Of a stretch of DNA of 64,000 nt, positions 26,579-34,717 are shown in pieces. Source of the stretch: Nibribacter koreensis (GTDB taxonomy: Bacteria; Bacteroidota; Bacteroidia; Cytophagales; Hymenobacteraceae); assembly GCF_039541795.1 (NCBI RefSeq), contig NZ_BAABGX010000002.1, forward strand, positions 62,001 through 126,000, read 5' to 3'. How positions within the stretch are numbered: the stretch's first letter is position 1; each line of letters opens with the position of its first letter. The position numbers were made by a program, and so were the translations under genes. The notes beneath the pieces are model-generated. The model saw only the letters and a program-made list of their open reading frames with translations. It was not told where the DNA came from and searched no databases.

Positions 26579-27979
26579 CTAGTTGGCTGGTCCCAGGAAT
26601 TTGGTAGTCTCGGTGGTGAGTAATTCCTCGCCGCTGTACACGCCTATGGTGATTTCTGAGCTCGCCGATTCCAGGCTGTTTTTTGGGATTTCAGCGAAAA
26701 ACACGCCTTCGGCCAAGCCTTGCTTCGGCAACACCAACTCATTGCGGATGACCTTGATGGTGCCCTTCGGTGAAATAAGCTTCAAAGTGATGGGCATCTG
26801 CACGTCTGTCTTGTTGATGACCGTGATGTTGTAGAGGTTACTGATGCCGCCGTTATCAGTTTTCTGGTACAGCATGCCCGGCGTGCGCAGAATGGTCGCG
26901 TCCACGTTGCTTCTGGTGGCTAGCAACGTCCCGAAGGCCGTCATCAAGAGCACCAACACCATGGTATATAACTTCACGCGGGGCGTCACTTTCCAGGGCT
27001 TCTTCTCTTCAATACTTTCCTCAGAAGTGGTTCTAATCAGGCCGTGCGGCTTGTTGATAAGGTCCATGATGTTATTGCAGGCATCTATACAGGCGGTACA
27101 GTTGATGCATTCCATCTGTTGGGCTCCATTCCGGATGTCAATCCCCGTCGGGCAGACCTGCACGCATTGGTGACAGTCAATACAGTCGCCTTCGGTGCGC
27201 TCTTGGTTTTTACGCAGTTTGCCCCTGGGCTCGCCGCGCTGATAGTCATAGGCCACCGTGATGGTTTGCTTGTCCTGCATCACGCCTTGCAGTCTACCGT
27301 ACGGGCAGACAATGGTACACACCTGCTCTCTAAACCGGGAGAAGATAAAATAGAACACCCCGGTAAACATAATAAGCGAGACAAGGTCACCTATGTGGTT
27401 AGCAGGAGAGTCCATCACAATCTGCCAGAGGTCCTCCACGCCAATAATGTAGGCCAAGAACGTATGGGCAATCACAAAAGACACGCCTACAAACAGCGTA
27501 TGCTTGGCCGTCTTCTTCCAGAATTTCTCAAAGGACATGGGCGCGCGGTCCAAGGCTTTCTGCTGCGGAGCATCGCCTTCAATCCAGTACTCTATGCGCC
27601 TGAACACCATCTCCATGAAGATGGTCTGCGGACAGATCCAGCCACAAAAAACGCGGCCGTAGACTACCGTAAACAGGATGATGAACACCACCAAGGCCAT
27701 GAAGCCCAGCAACAGGATGAAGAAATCCTGAGGCCAGAAAATCTGCCCGAACAAGATGAACTTACGCGCCGGGAAATTGAGCATAAGCACCGGCAGACCG
27801 TTCACCTTCCAGAACGGACCGGTAAACAGCATGGTCAGGAGCAGGTAGCTCACGTACTTGCGGTACTGGTATAGTTTACCGCTGGGTTTTTTAGGGTACA
27901 CCCACACCCGTTTGCCGTCTTTGTCTACCGTGGATATGTGATCCCGGAAGGTTTCAGGCTCAGTGGTTACGTTACTCAT
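26579..27979 (-). CDS. ccoG: Cytochrome c oxidase accessory protein CcoG
   Basis: The 466-residue product has five to six membrane segments, GRVFCGWICPQTIF typical of NapH/CcoG proteins, two 4Fe-4S motifs (CIDCHQCVQVCPTG and CINCTACIDACNNIM), and a C-terminal periplasmic Ig-like domain. CcoG is a membrane iron-sulfur cupric reductase needed to load copper into cbb3 oxidase. It leads the ccoG-ccoH-safE operon. The core oxidase genes lie 1.3 kb upstream, separated by island B. Confidence 0.95.
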   Translation of the reverse strand: MSNVTTEPETFRDHISTVDKDGKRVWVYPKKPSGKLYQYRKYVSYLLLTMLFTGPFWKVNGLPVLMLNFPARKFILFGQIFWPQDFFILLLGFMALVVFIILFTVVYGRVFCGWICPQTIFMEMVFRRIEYWIEGDAPQQKALDRAPMSFEKFWKKTAKHTLFVGVSFVIAHTFLAYIIGVEDLWQIVMDSPANHIGDLVSLIMFTGVFYFIFSRFREQVCTIVCPYGRLQGVMQDKQTITVAYDYQRGEPRGKLRKNQERTEGDCIDCHQCVQVCPTGIDIRNGAQQMECINCTACIDACNNIMDLINKPHGLIRTTSEESIEEKKPWKVTPRVKLYTMVLVLLMTAFGTLLATRSNVDATILRTPGMLYQKTDNGGISNLYNITVINKTDVQMPITLKLISPKGTIKVIRNELVLPKQGLAEGVFFAEIPKNSLESASSEITIGVYSGEELLTTETTKFLGPAN

Positions 27980-28190
27980 GGTCTCTTACCGGTTGTGCGC
28001 CCGGCAGCGAGCTTGTACTTTCCATCTCAATTGCAGAGGTGTCTCCCCAGCTTTGAAACTGATGTAAAATTACCCCAAGCCCCGCGGGTACACCATTGCG
28101 CTGGTCATGCCCAAAAATGATTTATCTCATCTTTTGGAAGAGTCCTGAGTTCTGAGTCTTAAGTTCTGAGTCGGGTAAAAATTCTTGAAG

Positions 28191-28228
28191 CGTTTTTGGG
28201 CTGTTTTCTGGGAAATAGGCTAAAAACG
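28191..28228. repeat. 38-bp palindrome, copy 11 (left edge of island B)
   Basis: Arms CGTTTTTGGGCTGTTTTC and GGAAATAGGCTAAAAACG. Confidence 0.85.
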
Positions 28229-28306
28229 GCTGTTGGGGCTGACGCTCGCAGGTGAATAATTACCACCCCCAGCCCCTCCTAAATTAGGAAGGGAGCTATA
28301 TCTGAT

Positions 28307-28342
28307 ATGCGTGAAAGACAAGGCCATGCCTTTGTCTCTACA
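28307..28342. repeat. GAGACAAGG palindrome family, copy 2
   Basis: ATGCGTGAAAGACAAGGCC then ATGCCTTTGTCTCTACAT; keeps the ATGCGT and TCTCTACAT ends. Confidence 0.7.
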
Positions 28343-28421
28343 TTCTCTGGAATGCTGGTTCTTCAACGCTAACCCCCTCCTCCTAACCTTCTCCCTCTTG
28401 GGAGAAGGGACTGCGCTGTTC

Positions 28422-28459
28422 CGTTTTTGGGCTAATTCCTGGAAAAGAGTCGAAAAACG
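28422..28459. repeat. 38-bp palindrome, copy 12
   Basis: Inner positions have drifted (GCTAATTCC), outer arms CGTTTTTGG and CGAAAAACG remain. Confidence 0.75.
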
Positions 28460-28540
28460 GTTCTTGGCACAGACGCTCGCAGGTCCTAGCGGACGCTACG
28501 AGGTCTTTTGAGCAACCGTAATTGCGGTGGCTGACAAAGA

Positions 28541-28578
28541 AACGCGCAAGGGACAAGGCGGTACCATTGTCTCTACAT
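28541..28578. repeat. GAGACAAGG palindrome family, copy 3
   Basis: ACGCGCAAGGGACAAGGCG then GTACCATTGTCTCTACAT; a divergent copy. Confidence 0.65.
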
Positions 28579-28793
28579 TAACCTCAGAAACTGCCGCGCC
28601 AGCGCATGCAGGCATTGCAGCCCCTCCAATACCAATCCGCCAACCCTTGACCGAGGGCAAGCCAACCCTTGACCGAGGGCAAAGAGACTGGTCAATTTAA
28701 GTCTCTTTGCCTGAGGGAGAAAGCAGTGACGTGTCTATTGGCAATGGCGTAAGCCCACGATGAAACAGATAGCTTCTCACGGTGCACCTTTAT

Positions 28794-28835
28794 GAGCCCC
28801 CGCCCTGTCTGAGCGGTCAGCGAGTTCGGGGGCTC
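28794..28835. repeat. Variable-stem hairpin, copy 2
   Basis: Perfect 9-bp stem GAGCCCCCG/CGGGGGCTC around the core CTGTCTGAGCGG and CAGCGAG. The stem shares no sequence logic with that of copy 1 except that both pair perfectly. Confidence 0.75.
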
Positions 28836-28952
28836 TTGATTCTTTTGGTTACTTTTCTCATCAAGGAGAAAAGTGACAAACCTGGGCAGAAAGTAAGAAA
28901 AGAGATGGTTGAGAAGTAGGAGTTGGGCGGCAGCGGCTTGGGAGGCAGTTTG

Positions 28953-28983
28953 GGTCGTTGGTGAGAACACCAACAACGGCAGG
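28953..28983. repeat. GGTCGTTGGTG hairpin, copy 2
   Basis: GTTGGTG-AGAA-CACCAAC hairpin in the same module context as in island A. Confidence 0.75.
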
Positions 28984-29209
28984 CGGCATTGACCAGCTGA
29001 GGTAAACACCCCTCTACGCTCCCTTCAAGGGGAGAATCCGCGTTTGGGCAATCATCAAGGGTAGAATCCACGTTCGGATAAATGATTAATTTATGACTCA
29101 GAACCCTGGACTAGCGACTCAGAACCCGTACGTCATCCCCTACCCCTCCCGGAACAAGTCCGGGATCTACGACTTCAAAGGGGGACGAAAAAGCTCCATA
29201 ATCCAAACC

Positions 29210-29247
29210 CGTTTTTAGCCTGTTTCTGAGAAAACAAGCTAAAAACG
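29210..29247. repeat. 38-bp palindrome, copy 13 (right edge of island B)
   Basis: Arms CGTTTTTAGCCTGTTTC and GAAAACAAGCTAAAAACG. Confidence 0.85.
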
Positions 29248-29263
29248 CATTCAAGTCGTCATC

Positions 29264-29298
29264 ATAAAAAAAGCCTTTCCTGTAGCAGGAAAGGCTTT
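29264..29298 (-). terminator. Terminator of the cbb3 oxidase operon
   Basis: Perfect 12-bp stem AAAGCCTTTCCT/AGGAAAGGCTTT with a 5-base loop and a T-run on the minus strand, just after the ccoP stop. Confidence 0.9.
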
Positions 29299-29324
29299 CT
29301 ACCAAACAAACTTAACTTATCTTT

Positions 29325-30536
29325 TTACTTCTTCGCCTCTACTTTCTCCCCTTGCGGAGCCTTGGCGTTGGCGGGCTTGGTGCCTTGCAGGCTCAAGATA
29401 TAGCTAGAGACTTCCAGAATCTGGTCATCACTTAGCTTCTTCTGCCAGGCCACCATGCCTTTGCTGGTCACGCCGTATTTCACGGTTTTGTAGACGGCGT
29501 TTACATCGCCGCCGTGTAGCCAGAACTCATCGGTGAGGTTAGGACCAACGGTTCCCTGACCCTCGGCGCCGTGGCAGGCGGCACAGTTCTGAATGTAGGC
29601 GGCTTTACCGGCCTCTAGTTGCGCGCCATCTGTCAAGACCGTGAAGTTAGTGATCTCATTGGCGTTGCCTTCACTGCTTTTCGGGTTCAGGAGAGAAGCT
29701 TGTTGGAGTTCAGCCTGGTACTCTGCGTCTTGCAATTGGCCGCTGCCTAATACGTGGTAGTTCAACAAATAGACCACGCCAAACACAATGGTGGCATAGA
29801 ACATGTACTTCCACCAAGGCGGCAGGTCGTTGTCAAATTCATGGATGCCGTCATAGGAGTGGTCTTCCATCAAGATGTCCTTGTGCTGGCCAACCAGGGT
29901 AGTGGTGTCACCGCGCAAGAGAGCGATGATGCGGGCCATGCTGGTATTGCGCAGGGCTGGGCGGTCATACAAATGGCTCAGGATGGGCAGCGCCTGGAAG
30001 AAAGTAACCACCAAGACAGCTAGTACTATCAAGAACAGAAACGCTACCAGAGAGAGCAACACCAGCGTAGTGGCCGGCATGTCCTTTAAGCTAAAGGCTG
30101 GAGTGGTAGCCGGTGTTACTTTAGCAGGATCTCCTTCTTTGGTCACTTCCTCCTTGGGAGCAGGTGCTGCGGGAGCTTCGCTTTCTGCTTTGACAAAGGC
30201 GATGACGTCTTTGATGTCTCCCTCAGAAAGAGTGCCTTCAAAAGAAGTCATGGGCACCTTCCCGAACTTCTCAAACACCTCCACGGCCTGCTTGTCGCCG
30301 GCGTTGACCATTTTGGTGGAGTTCTTGATGAAACCGGTCAGCCACTTCTCATCGCGCCGTTTGTGCACGTCTTTGAGGGCGGGGCCTACTATCTGCTCTT
30401 CTACACTATGGCAGACGGCGCAGTTGGTGTCAAAAATGGCTTTCCCTTTTACGGCGTCCTGCGCCTGGGCAGGTTGCCACAAGGTATGGACGCTTAGTAA
30501 GGCGGCCAGCCAAAAAGTTTTGATGAGGCGTTTCAT
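29325..30536 (-). CDS. ccoP: cbb3 oxidase cytochrome c subunit (CcoP) with an extra N-terminal heme domain
   Basis: The 403-residue product starts with a signal peptide and a cytochrome c domain (CAVCH, residues 39-43), a Pro/Ala/Glu linker, two membrane segments around residues 155-185 and 240-260, and a second cytochrome c domain with CAACH near residue 320. Between the membrane segments is the CcoP N-terminal signature HSYDGIHEFDNDLPPWWKYMF. Classical CcoP has a single anchor followed by two heme domains; here one heme domain precedes the membrane part, a pattern known in Bacteroidetes. It feeds electrons to CcoO/CcoN. The start overlaps the ccoQ stop by 4 bases. Confidence 0.9.
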   Translation of the reverse strand: MKRLIKTFWLAALLSVHTLWQPAQAQDAVKGKAIFDTNCAVCHSVEEQIVGPALKDVHKRRDEKWLTGFIKNSTKMVNAGDKQAVEVFEKFGKVPMTSFEGTLSEGDIKDVIAFVKAESEAPAAPAPKEEVTKEGDPAKVTPATTPAFSLKDMPATTLVLLSLVAFLFLIVLAVLVVTFFQALPILSHLYDRPALRNTSMARIIALLRGDTTTLVGQHKDILMEDHSYDGIHEFDNDLPPWWKYMFYATIVFGVVYLLNYHVLGSGQLQDAEYQAELQQASLLNPKSSEGNANEITNFTVLTDGAQLEAGKAAYIQNCAACHGAEGQGTVGPNLTDEFWLHGGDVNAVYKTVKYGVTSKGMVAWQKKLSDDQILEVSSYILSLQGTKPANAKAPQGEKVEAKK

Positions 30537-30730
30537 GACCGTAGTTCTGTTTCTAAAGCGTTGAATCCGTTTTCGTTTTGCAGAGGCATGGCTTTCATGG
30601 CACGCACATGGTCTCTGTTGACTACCAGCACATATCCCAACAGCCCAATGAAAAAGGCGAAGAAGATGACAAACGAGATGATGGGATAAATCTCTATGCC
30701 GGCAATGGATTGAAGTATGTTCTTATACAT
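30533..30730 (-). CDS. ccoQ: cbb3 oxidase small subunit CcoQ
   Basis: The product of 65 residues has one membrane helix (about residues 14-36) followed by a short polar tail, the form of CcoQ/FixQ. It stabilises the CcoNOP core in the inner membrane. It overlaps ccoP by 4 bases and follows ccoNO after a 103-base gap that holds an inverted repeat. Confidence 0.85.
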   Translation of the reverse strand: MYKNILQSIAGIEIYPIISFVIFFAFFIGLLGYVLVVNRDHVRAMKAMPLQNENGFNALETELRS

Positions 30731-30744
30731 GGCTCTTGTTTTTG

Positions 30745-30833
30745 GATGCTAGATGTTAGATACTAGATGCTAGACTTTTCATTTTAGAATAATCTATGTG
30801 TGCATCTAATATCTAGCGTCTAACATCTAGTAT
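30745..30833. repeat. Imperfect long inverted repeat between ccoNO and ccoQ
   Basis: A 29-base arm of TAGATGTTAGATACTAGATG units is repeated in inverse form (ATATCTAGCGTC, TAACATCTAGTATC) about 30 bases later. The arm ends at the ccoNO stop codon. Confidence 0.7.
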
Positions 30834-33020
30834 CTATTTCTTCTCTTCTTGCACTTTAATGTCAGTACCCAGGCGTTGCAGGTAGGCAATGAGGGCGATA
30901 ATCTCCTTCTCAGGTTTCACCTCAATGTTCTCTTTGCGGAGACCGGCACTAATGGCGGTGGCCTGTTTCATGAGATCCTCGTTGGCTTTGTCACCGTAGC
31001 CGGCCTCATAGGGTACGCCCATGCTTTGCATTGCCTCAATCTTGGCCTTGGTGTCTGTCATGTCCAGGTCTTTCTCAATCAACCATGGGTAGGCTGGCAT
31101 GATAGAACCCGGCGACATGGAGGTTGGATCCAGCATGTGGTTGTAGTGCCAGGAGTCTGGGTATTTGCCCCCCACTCGGTGCAAATCTGGACCGGTACGC
31201 TTAGAACCCCACAGGAACGGACGGTCATAGACAAACTCGCCGGCTTTAGAGTACTCTCCGTAGCGCTCGGTTTCAGAGCGGAATGGCCGTACCATCTGGG
31301 TATGGCAGTTCACACAACCCTCTTTGATGTACACGTCACGTCCTTGTAATTCAAGCGAAGTATAAGGCTTCACAGAGTCAATGGTAGGCACGTTAGATTC
31401 TACCAGGAACGTAGGCACCATTTCCACAATACCACCAATCGCGATGGCTACGGTGGCCCAAACAGCCATTTGTATTGGTCTGCGCTCAATGATTCTGTGC
31501 CAGTGGCCTTTGTGCTGACCCGGTGTGTTGATGACCTCAGCAGGCATTAATGGGGCGGCCTGGGCTTCTTCATTGGCTAACAGGTTTCCGCTCTTCACGG
31601 TTTTAATGACGTTGTACAACATCACAAACACACCACTCAGGTACAACACGCCACCAATACCACGCAGGTAATACATGGGCACCAAGTTCAAGACCGTCTC
31701 TAAGAAGTTAGAGTATTGCAAGAGACCTTCGGCGGTGAACTGTTTCCACATTAAGCCTTGGGTGAAACCCGCCCAATACATAGGGATGGCGTAGAACAAG
31801 ATACCCAGCGTGCCTAACCAGAAGTGCCAGTTGGCCAGTTTCTTAGAATACAGTTCTGTTCTGAAGATGCGCGGCAACAACCAGTAGATAATCCCGAAGG
31901 TCAGGAAACCATTCCAACCCAAGGCGCCTACGTGTACGTGTGCTACTATCCAGTCAGTGAAGTGGGCAATGGCGTTGACGTTTTTCAAAGACAACAGCGG
32001 TCCTTCAAAAGTGGCCATACCATAGGCGGTGATCGCCACCACCATGAACTTGAGCACCGGCTCTGTGCGTACTTTGTCCCAGGCGCCTCTAAGCGTTAAG
32101 AGACCGTTGATCATACCACCCCAGCTTGGCGCAATCAGCATCACAGAGAACACAACCCCTAGAGACTGCGCCCAGTCTGGCAACGCAGTGTACAGCAAGT
32201 GGTGAGGACCGGCCCAGATGTAGATGAAAATCAAGGACCAGAAGTGAATGATAGATAATCTATAAGAGTAAACTGGTCTATTCGCGGCCTTAGGCAGGAA
32301 GTAGTACATCATGCCCAGGTATGGCGTAGTCAGGAAGAACGCGACCGCATTATGGCCATACCACCACTGAACAAGAGCATCCTGCACCCCGGCGTAGCCA
32401 GAATACGACTTCATGAACGTTACCGGAATCTCATAGGAATTGACAATGTGCAAAACCGCAACGGTCAGGAAGGTGGCAATGTAGAACCAGATACCCACGT
32501 ACATGTGGCGCTCGCGGCGTTTGATGATGGTCCCGAACATGTTCCAACCAAACACTACCCAGATCAAGGTAATGGCAATGTCAATAGGCCACTCCAGCTC
32601 GGCGTACTCTTTAGAAGTAGTGTAGCCCAAAGGGAGCGTGATCACCGCAGAAACAATAATCAACTGCCAGCCCCAGAAGTGGATTCTGCTCAACACGTCT
32701 GAGTACATGCGCGCCTTACACAGGCGTTGCAACGAGTAGTAGACGCCCATGAAGATACCGTTGCCCACAAAGGCAAAAATCACGGCATTGGTGTGCAAAG
32801 GACGTACCCGCCCGAAGGTGGTATACTCGGTGCCCATGTTCAGTTCAGGGCGGGCCAACTGGAACGCTATGAGCACCCCAATGAGCATACCCGCAATCCC
32901 CCAGAACAGGGTGGCATAGGTAAAGTCTCTGACAATCTTGTTGTCATAGTAAAATGTTTCCACGGTCTTGACGCTGTCCTTAAGCGTCTGCCCGGGTGTT
33001 TTTAGAACCTCAGCTAACAT
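30834..33020 (-). CDS. ccoNO: Fused cbb3 oxidase subunits I and II (CcoN-CcoO)
   Basis: The 728-residue product joins the CcoN catalytic subunit (residues 1 to about 480, twelve membrane helices) to CcoO. CcoN heme and copper ligands are visible in RPLHTN, WWYGHNAVAF, WAGPHHLLYT and IVAHVHVGALGWNG. After a linker and one membrane segment near residue 515, the CcoO part carries the heme c motif GCVNCH near residues 568-573 followed by TQMVRPF, with a later Met-rich SPGSIMPAYPW. The fusion is usual in Bacteroidetes. The enzyme reduces oxygen at low concentration and pumps protons. Its start overlaps ccoS by 11 bases. Confidence 0.97.
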   Translation of the reverse strand: MLAEVLKTPGQTLKDSVKTVETFYYDNKIVRDFTYATLFWGIAGMLIGVLIAFQLARPELNMGTEYTTFGRVRPLHTNAVIFAFVGNGIFMGVYYSLQRLCKARMYSDVLSRIHFWGWQLIIVSAVITLPLGYTTSKEYAELEWPIDIAITLIWVVFGWNMFGTIIKRRERHMYVGIWFYIATFLTVAVLHIVNSYEIPVTFMKSYSGYAGVQDALVQWWYGHNAVAFFLTTPYLGMMYYFLPKAANRPVYSYRLSIIHFWSLIFIYIWAGPHHLLYTALPDWAQSLGVVFSVMLIAPSWGGMINGLLTLRGAWDKVRTEPVLKFMVVAITAYGMATFEGPLLSLKNVNAIAHFTDWIVAHVHVGALGWNGFLTFGIIYWLLPRIFRTELYSKKLANWHFWLGTLGILFYAIPMYWAGFTQGLMWKQFTAEGLLQYSNFLETVLNLVPMYYLRGIGGVLYLSGVFVMLYNVIKTVKSGNLLANEEAQAAPLMPAEVINTPGQHKGHWHRIIERRPIQMAVWATVAIAIGGIVEMVPTFLVESNVPTIDSVKPYTSLELQGRDVYIKEGCVNCHTQMVRPFRSETERYGEYSKAGEFVYDRPFLWGSKRTGPDLHRVGGKYPDSWHYNHMLDPTSMSPGSIMPAYPWLIEKDLDMTDTKAKIEAMQSMGVPYEAGYGDKANEDLMKQATAISAGLRKENIEVKPEKEIIALIAYLQRLGTDIKVQEEKK

Positions 33021-33234
33021 GTGCGGTGTCCTCCATAGGTTTAGAAGTAGAAATAGTAATTGGTTTAGTAGTGTTTTGGATGTGCGTGTGCGTCAGTTCG
33101 TTGTCAAACAAGATTCTCACGGAGGGTGTGTAGTCGTCCTCAAACTGGCCGTTGCGCACAGCGGTTAGGAACGCACTTAAAAACAGAATCGCCATGATCA
33201 GGCTGATGCAGATAAGTAAGTAGATGATGTTCAT
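33010..33234 (-). CDS. ccoS: cbb3 oxidase assembly protein CcoS
   Basis: The product of 74 residues has a single N-terminal membrane helix followed by AVRNGQFEDDYTP, the CcoS signature, then a long Thr-rich tail. CcoS is needed to insert heme b and copper into CcoN. It leads the core operon and overlaps ccoNO by 11 bases. The P-type copper ATPase CcoI, often next to ccoS, is not in this window. Confidence 0.9.
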   Translation of the reverse strand: MNIIYLLICISLIMAILFLSAFLTAVRNGQFEDDYTPSVRILFDNELTHTHIQNTTKPITISTSKPMEDTAHVS

Positions 33235-33639
33235 AGCGCTTCCTGGGTTTTGTTGCTCTCTTAGTGGCAGGTCCGGCGCTGAAGCGGTGAATGAAGAGGT
33301 ACAGCGCCTACCTTTTCCTTTGAGATGTTACAAAGGTCATGCGTAGGCGCCTTGAAAAAGATGACAGAAGTCAGTTTAGGGGGTGATTGATGTCAAAAGG
33401 TGGCATAAACAGGCTCTTTGCCGCAATCCATAAAGCACCTTTTAAATATAATTTATTATTACTTACTTTATATATTAAAAAGCTATACTTTAGATGTAAC
33501 GCAGTTACCTCCAGACCTGTATCCCCGCAGGTTTACCTGATGTTAAAATCCATAGTGAGTGTCATTTTCTTTCACTTAAAACTGAGTCAGCCACATTCTG
33601 GACGTGCTCAGCATAATCTCTAACCTAACCACAGCTTCT
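33235..33639. other. Divergent promoter region of the cbb3 operon
   Basis: About 400 bases, AT-rich toward the right. On the minus strand ATGACCTTTG near 33330 is a partial -7 match for ccoS. No exact FNR box (TTGAT-N4-ATCAA) was found; TTGATGTCAA at 33388 has the wrong spacing. No repeat is present. Confidence 0.35.
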
Positions 33640-34350
33640 ATGAAAAAGCAGTTTATCCTTTTTATGATGTTTGCCGCCCTGTTGACAGGATGTATTACCA
33701 AAGATGAGGAAGAAGTGGAGCCAGAGCTCACGCAATATGATGAAAGCGTCATTTCTTATTTTAAAGAGATTGCCTTAGGCTTTCAGTTCGGGGGAAGTAG
33801 TGAGATCACCAGAAGATGGCAAACCGATGTGAAAGTGTACATAGAAGGTACGCCTACGGCAGAGAACCTAAGCGAATTCCAGAAGGTACGCAGCGAGATA
33901 AACGCCCTAGCCACCAATGGATTCTCTGTAGAGGTGGTAACAGATAAAAGCCAGTCTAACCTGTCCTTGTACTTTGGCGATGCTAACGAGTTTTCCCGGC
34001 TTTATCCATCCCTAGAAGGAGTAGCAAAAGCCAACCTAAGAACGTTTGCGGTTTGGTGGAATGCCAGCAATGAGATCAACAGAAGCGTGATTTTTATAGA
34101 CAACATAGTAGCTAGTGCCCCTCAGCAGAAAAGCTGGGTACGCGGCATGTTGGCAGGCGCCATAGGCCTGGGACAGGTCTCCCCGCTCTACCCCGAAAGC
34201 ATATTCTACTCCAGAGCAAACACCAACAGCGCTTTCACCCAAATGGACAAAGACCTGATCAGGCTTCTATACCACCAAGACATGCGCATTGGTTTAAGTG
34301 AGGAAGAAGTAGGACCCGTCTTGGAGAATATTCTACTCAATGAGAAGTAA
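33640..34350 (+). CDS. DUF2927-type lipoprotein
   Basis: The 236-residue product has a lipoprotein signal with lipobox LTGC near residue 17 and a mature part that resembles DUF2927: RRWQTDVKVYIEG, a central NEINRSVIFIDN and the late LIRLLYHQDMRIGL. The family is sometimes compared with metallopeptidase-like proteins, but no HExxH is present here. It lies alone between the cbb3 operon and an antiporter. The ATG at 33640 fits the signal; the frame from 33604 is too long. Confidence 0.75.
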   Translation: MKKQFILFMMFAALLTGCITKDEEEVEPELTQYDESVISYFKEIALGFQFGGSSEITRRWQTDVKVYIEGTPTAENLSEFQKVRSEINALATNGFSVEVVTDKSQSNLSLYFGDANEFSRLYPSLEGVAKANLRTFAVWWNASNEINRSVIFIDNIVASAPQQKSWVRGMLAGAIGLGQVSPLYPESIFYSRANTNSAFTQMDKDLIRLLYHQDMRIGLSEEEVGPVLENILLNEK

Positions 34351-34373
34351 GATTGAAGTAAAAGCTATCTATT

Positions 34374-34421
34374 AAAACCAGAACAGCCCTCAGAGACAAT
34401 TCTGATGGCTGTTCTGGTTTT
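34374..34421 (+). terminator. Terminator of the DUF2927 gene
   Basis: Stem AAAACCAGAACAGCC/GGCTGTTCTGGTTTT, 15 bp, with an 18-base loop. Symmetric A and T ends may allow use in both directions. Confidence 0.85.
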
Positions 34422-34717
34422 ACGTGAGGAGTAAGCTAAACCTTTAATTCACTGAAACTGCCTTCACATCATAGCTCAAAGCTGTATTAATCAACTGGTC
34501 TGAGTGAGTATAGATATCATCCAAGTTCTGTAGCTCATGTCTTGACTCTTTTTTGGCGTAATGGCAAGAATGGGTTACGGATTAGTATACACACTACTTT
34601 ACAACAGCTGGATTTACGGCATCTTTATCATGGTTGAGTACTTGAGAAGTTAATCGTTTTCAGCCTCTTTTCCAGAAATCAGCCCAAAAACGAGCTCCGT
34701 CCAATCACTACTACCGG
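34422..34717. other. Intergenic region between convergent genes
   Basis: Apart from palindrome copy 14 at its right end I see nothing in this stretch of about 230 bases. Confidence 0.4.
34655..34692. repeat. 38-bp palindrome, copy 14
   Basis: Arms CGTTTTCAGCCTCTTTTC and GAAATCAGCCCAAAAACG, partly decayed. Confidence 0.8.

Larger units (their letters stand above)
28191..29247. repeat. Repeat island B, bounded by 38-bp palindromes
   Basis: This gene-free block splits the cbb3 locus. It runs from palindrome copy 11 through copy 12 to copy 13, and holds two GAGACAAGG palindromes, a GACGCTCGCAGG block, the variable-stem hairpin (28794-28835), the GGTTACTTTTCTC palindrome, the GGTCGTTGGTG hairpin (28953-28983), CTCAGAACCCTGGACT repeats and a CCTCCCGGAACAAGTCCGGG block. 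The second half is homologous to island A module for module. Upstream, 27980-28190 holds only CTGAGTTCTGAGT repeats. Confidence 0.75.

Noticed and set aside
28311..28511. Short frame in island B
   Set aside because: It runs through a palindrome and a GAGACAAGG element, so it is a shadow of repeats.
33385..33396. FNR-like box upstream of ccoS
   Set aside because: TTGATGTCAA lacks the 4-base spacer of an FNR site.
33387..33623. 78-residue frame before the DUF2927 gene
   Set aside because: No family features and a composition typical of AT-rich non-coding DNA in this window.
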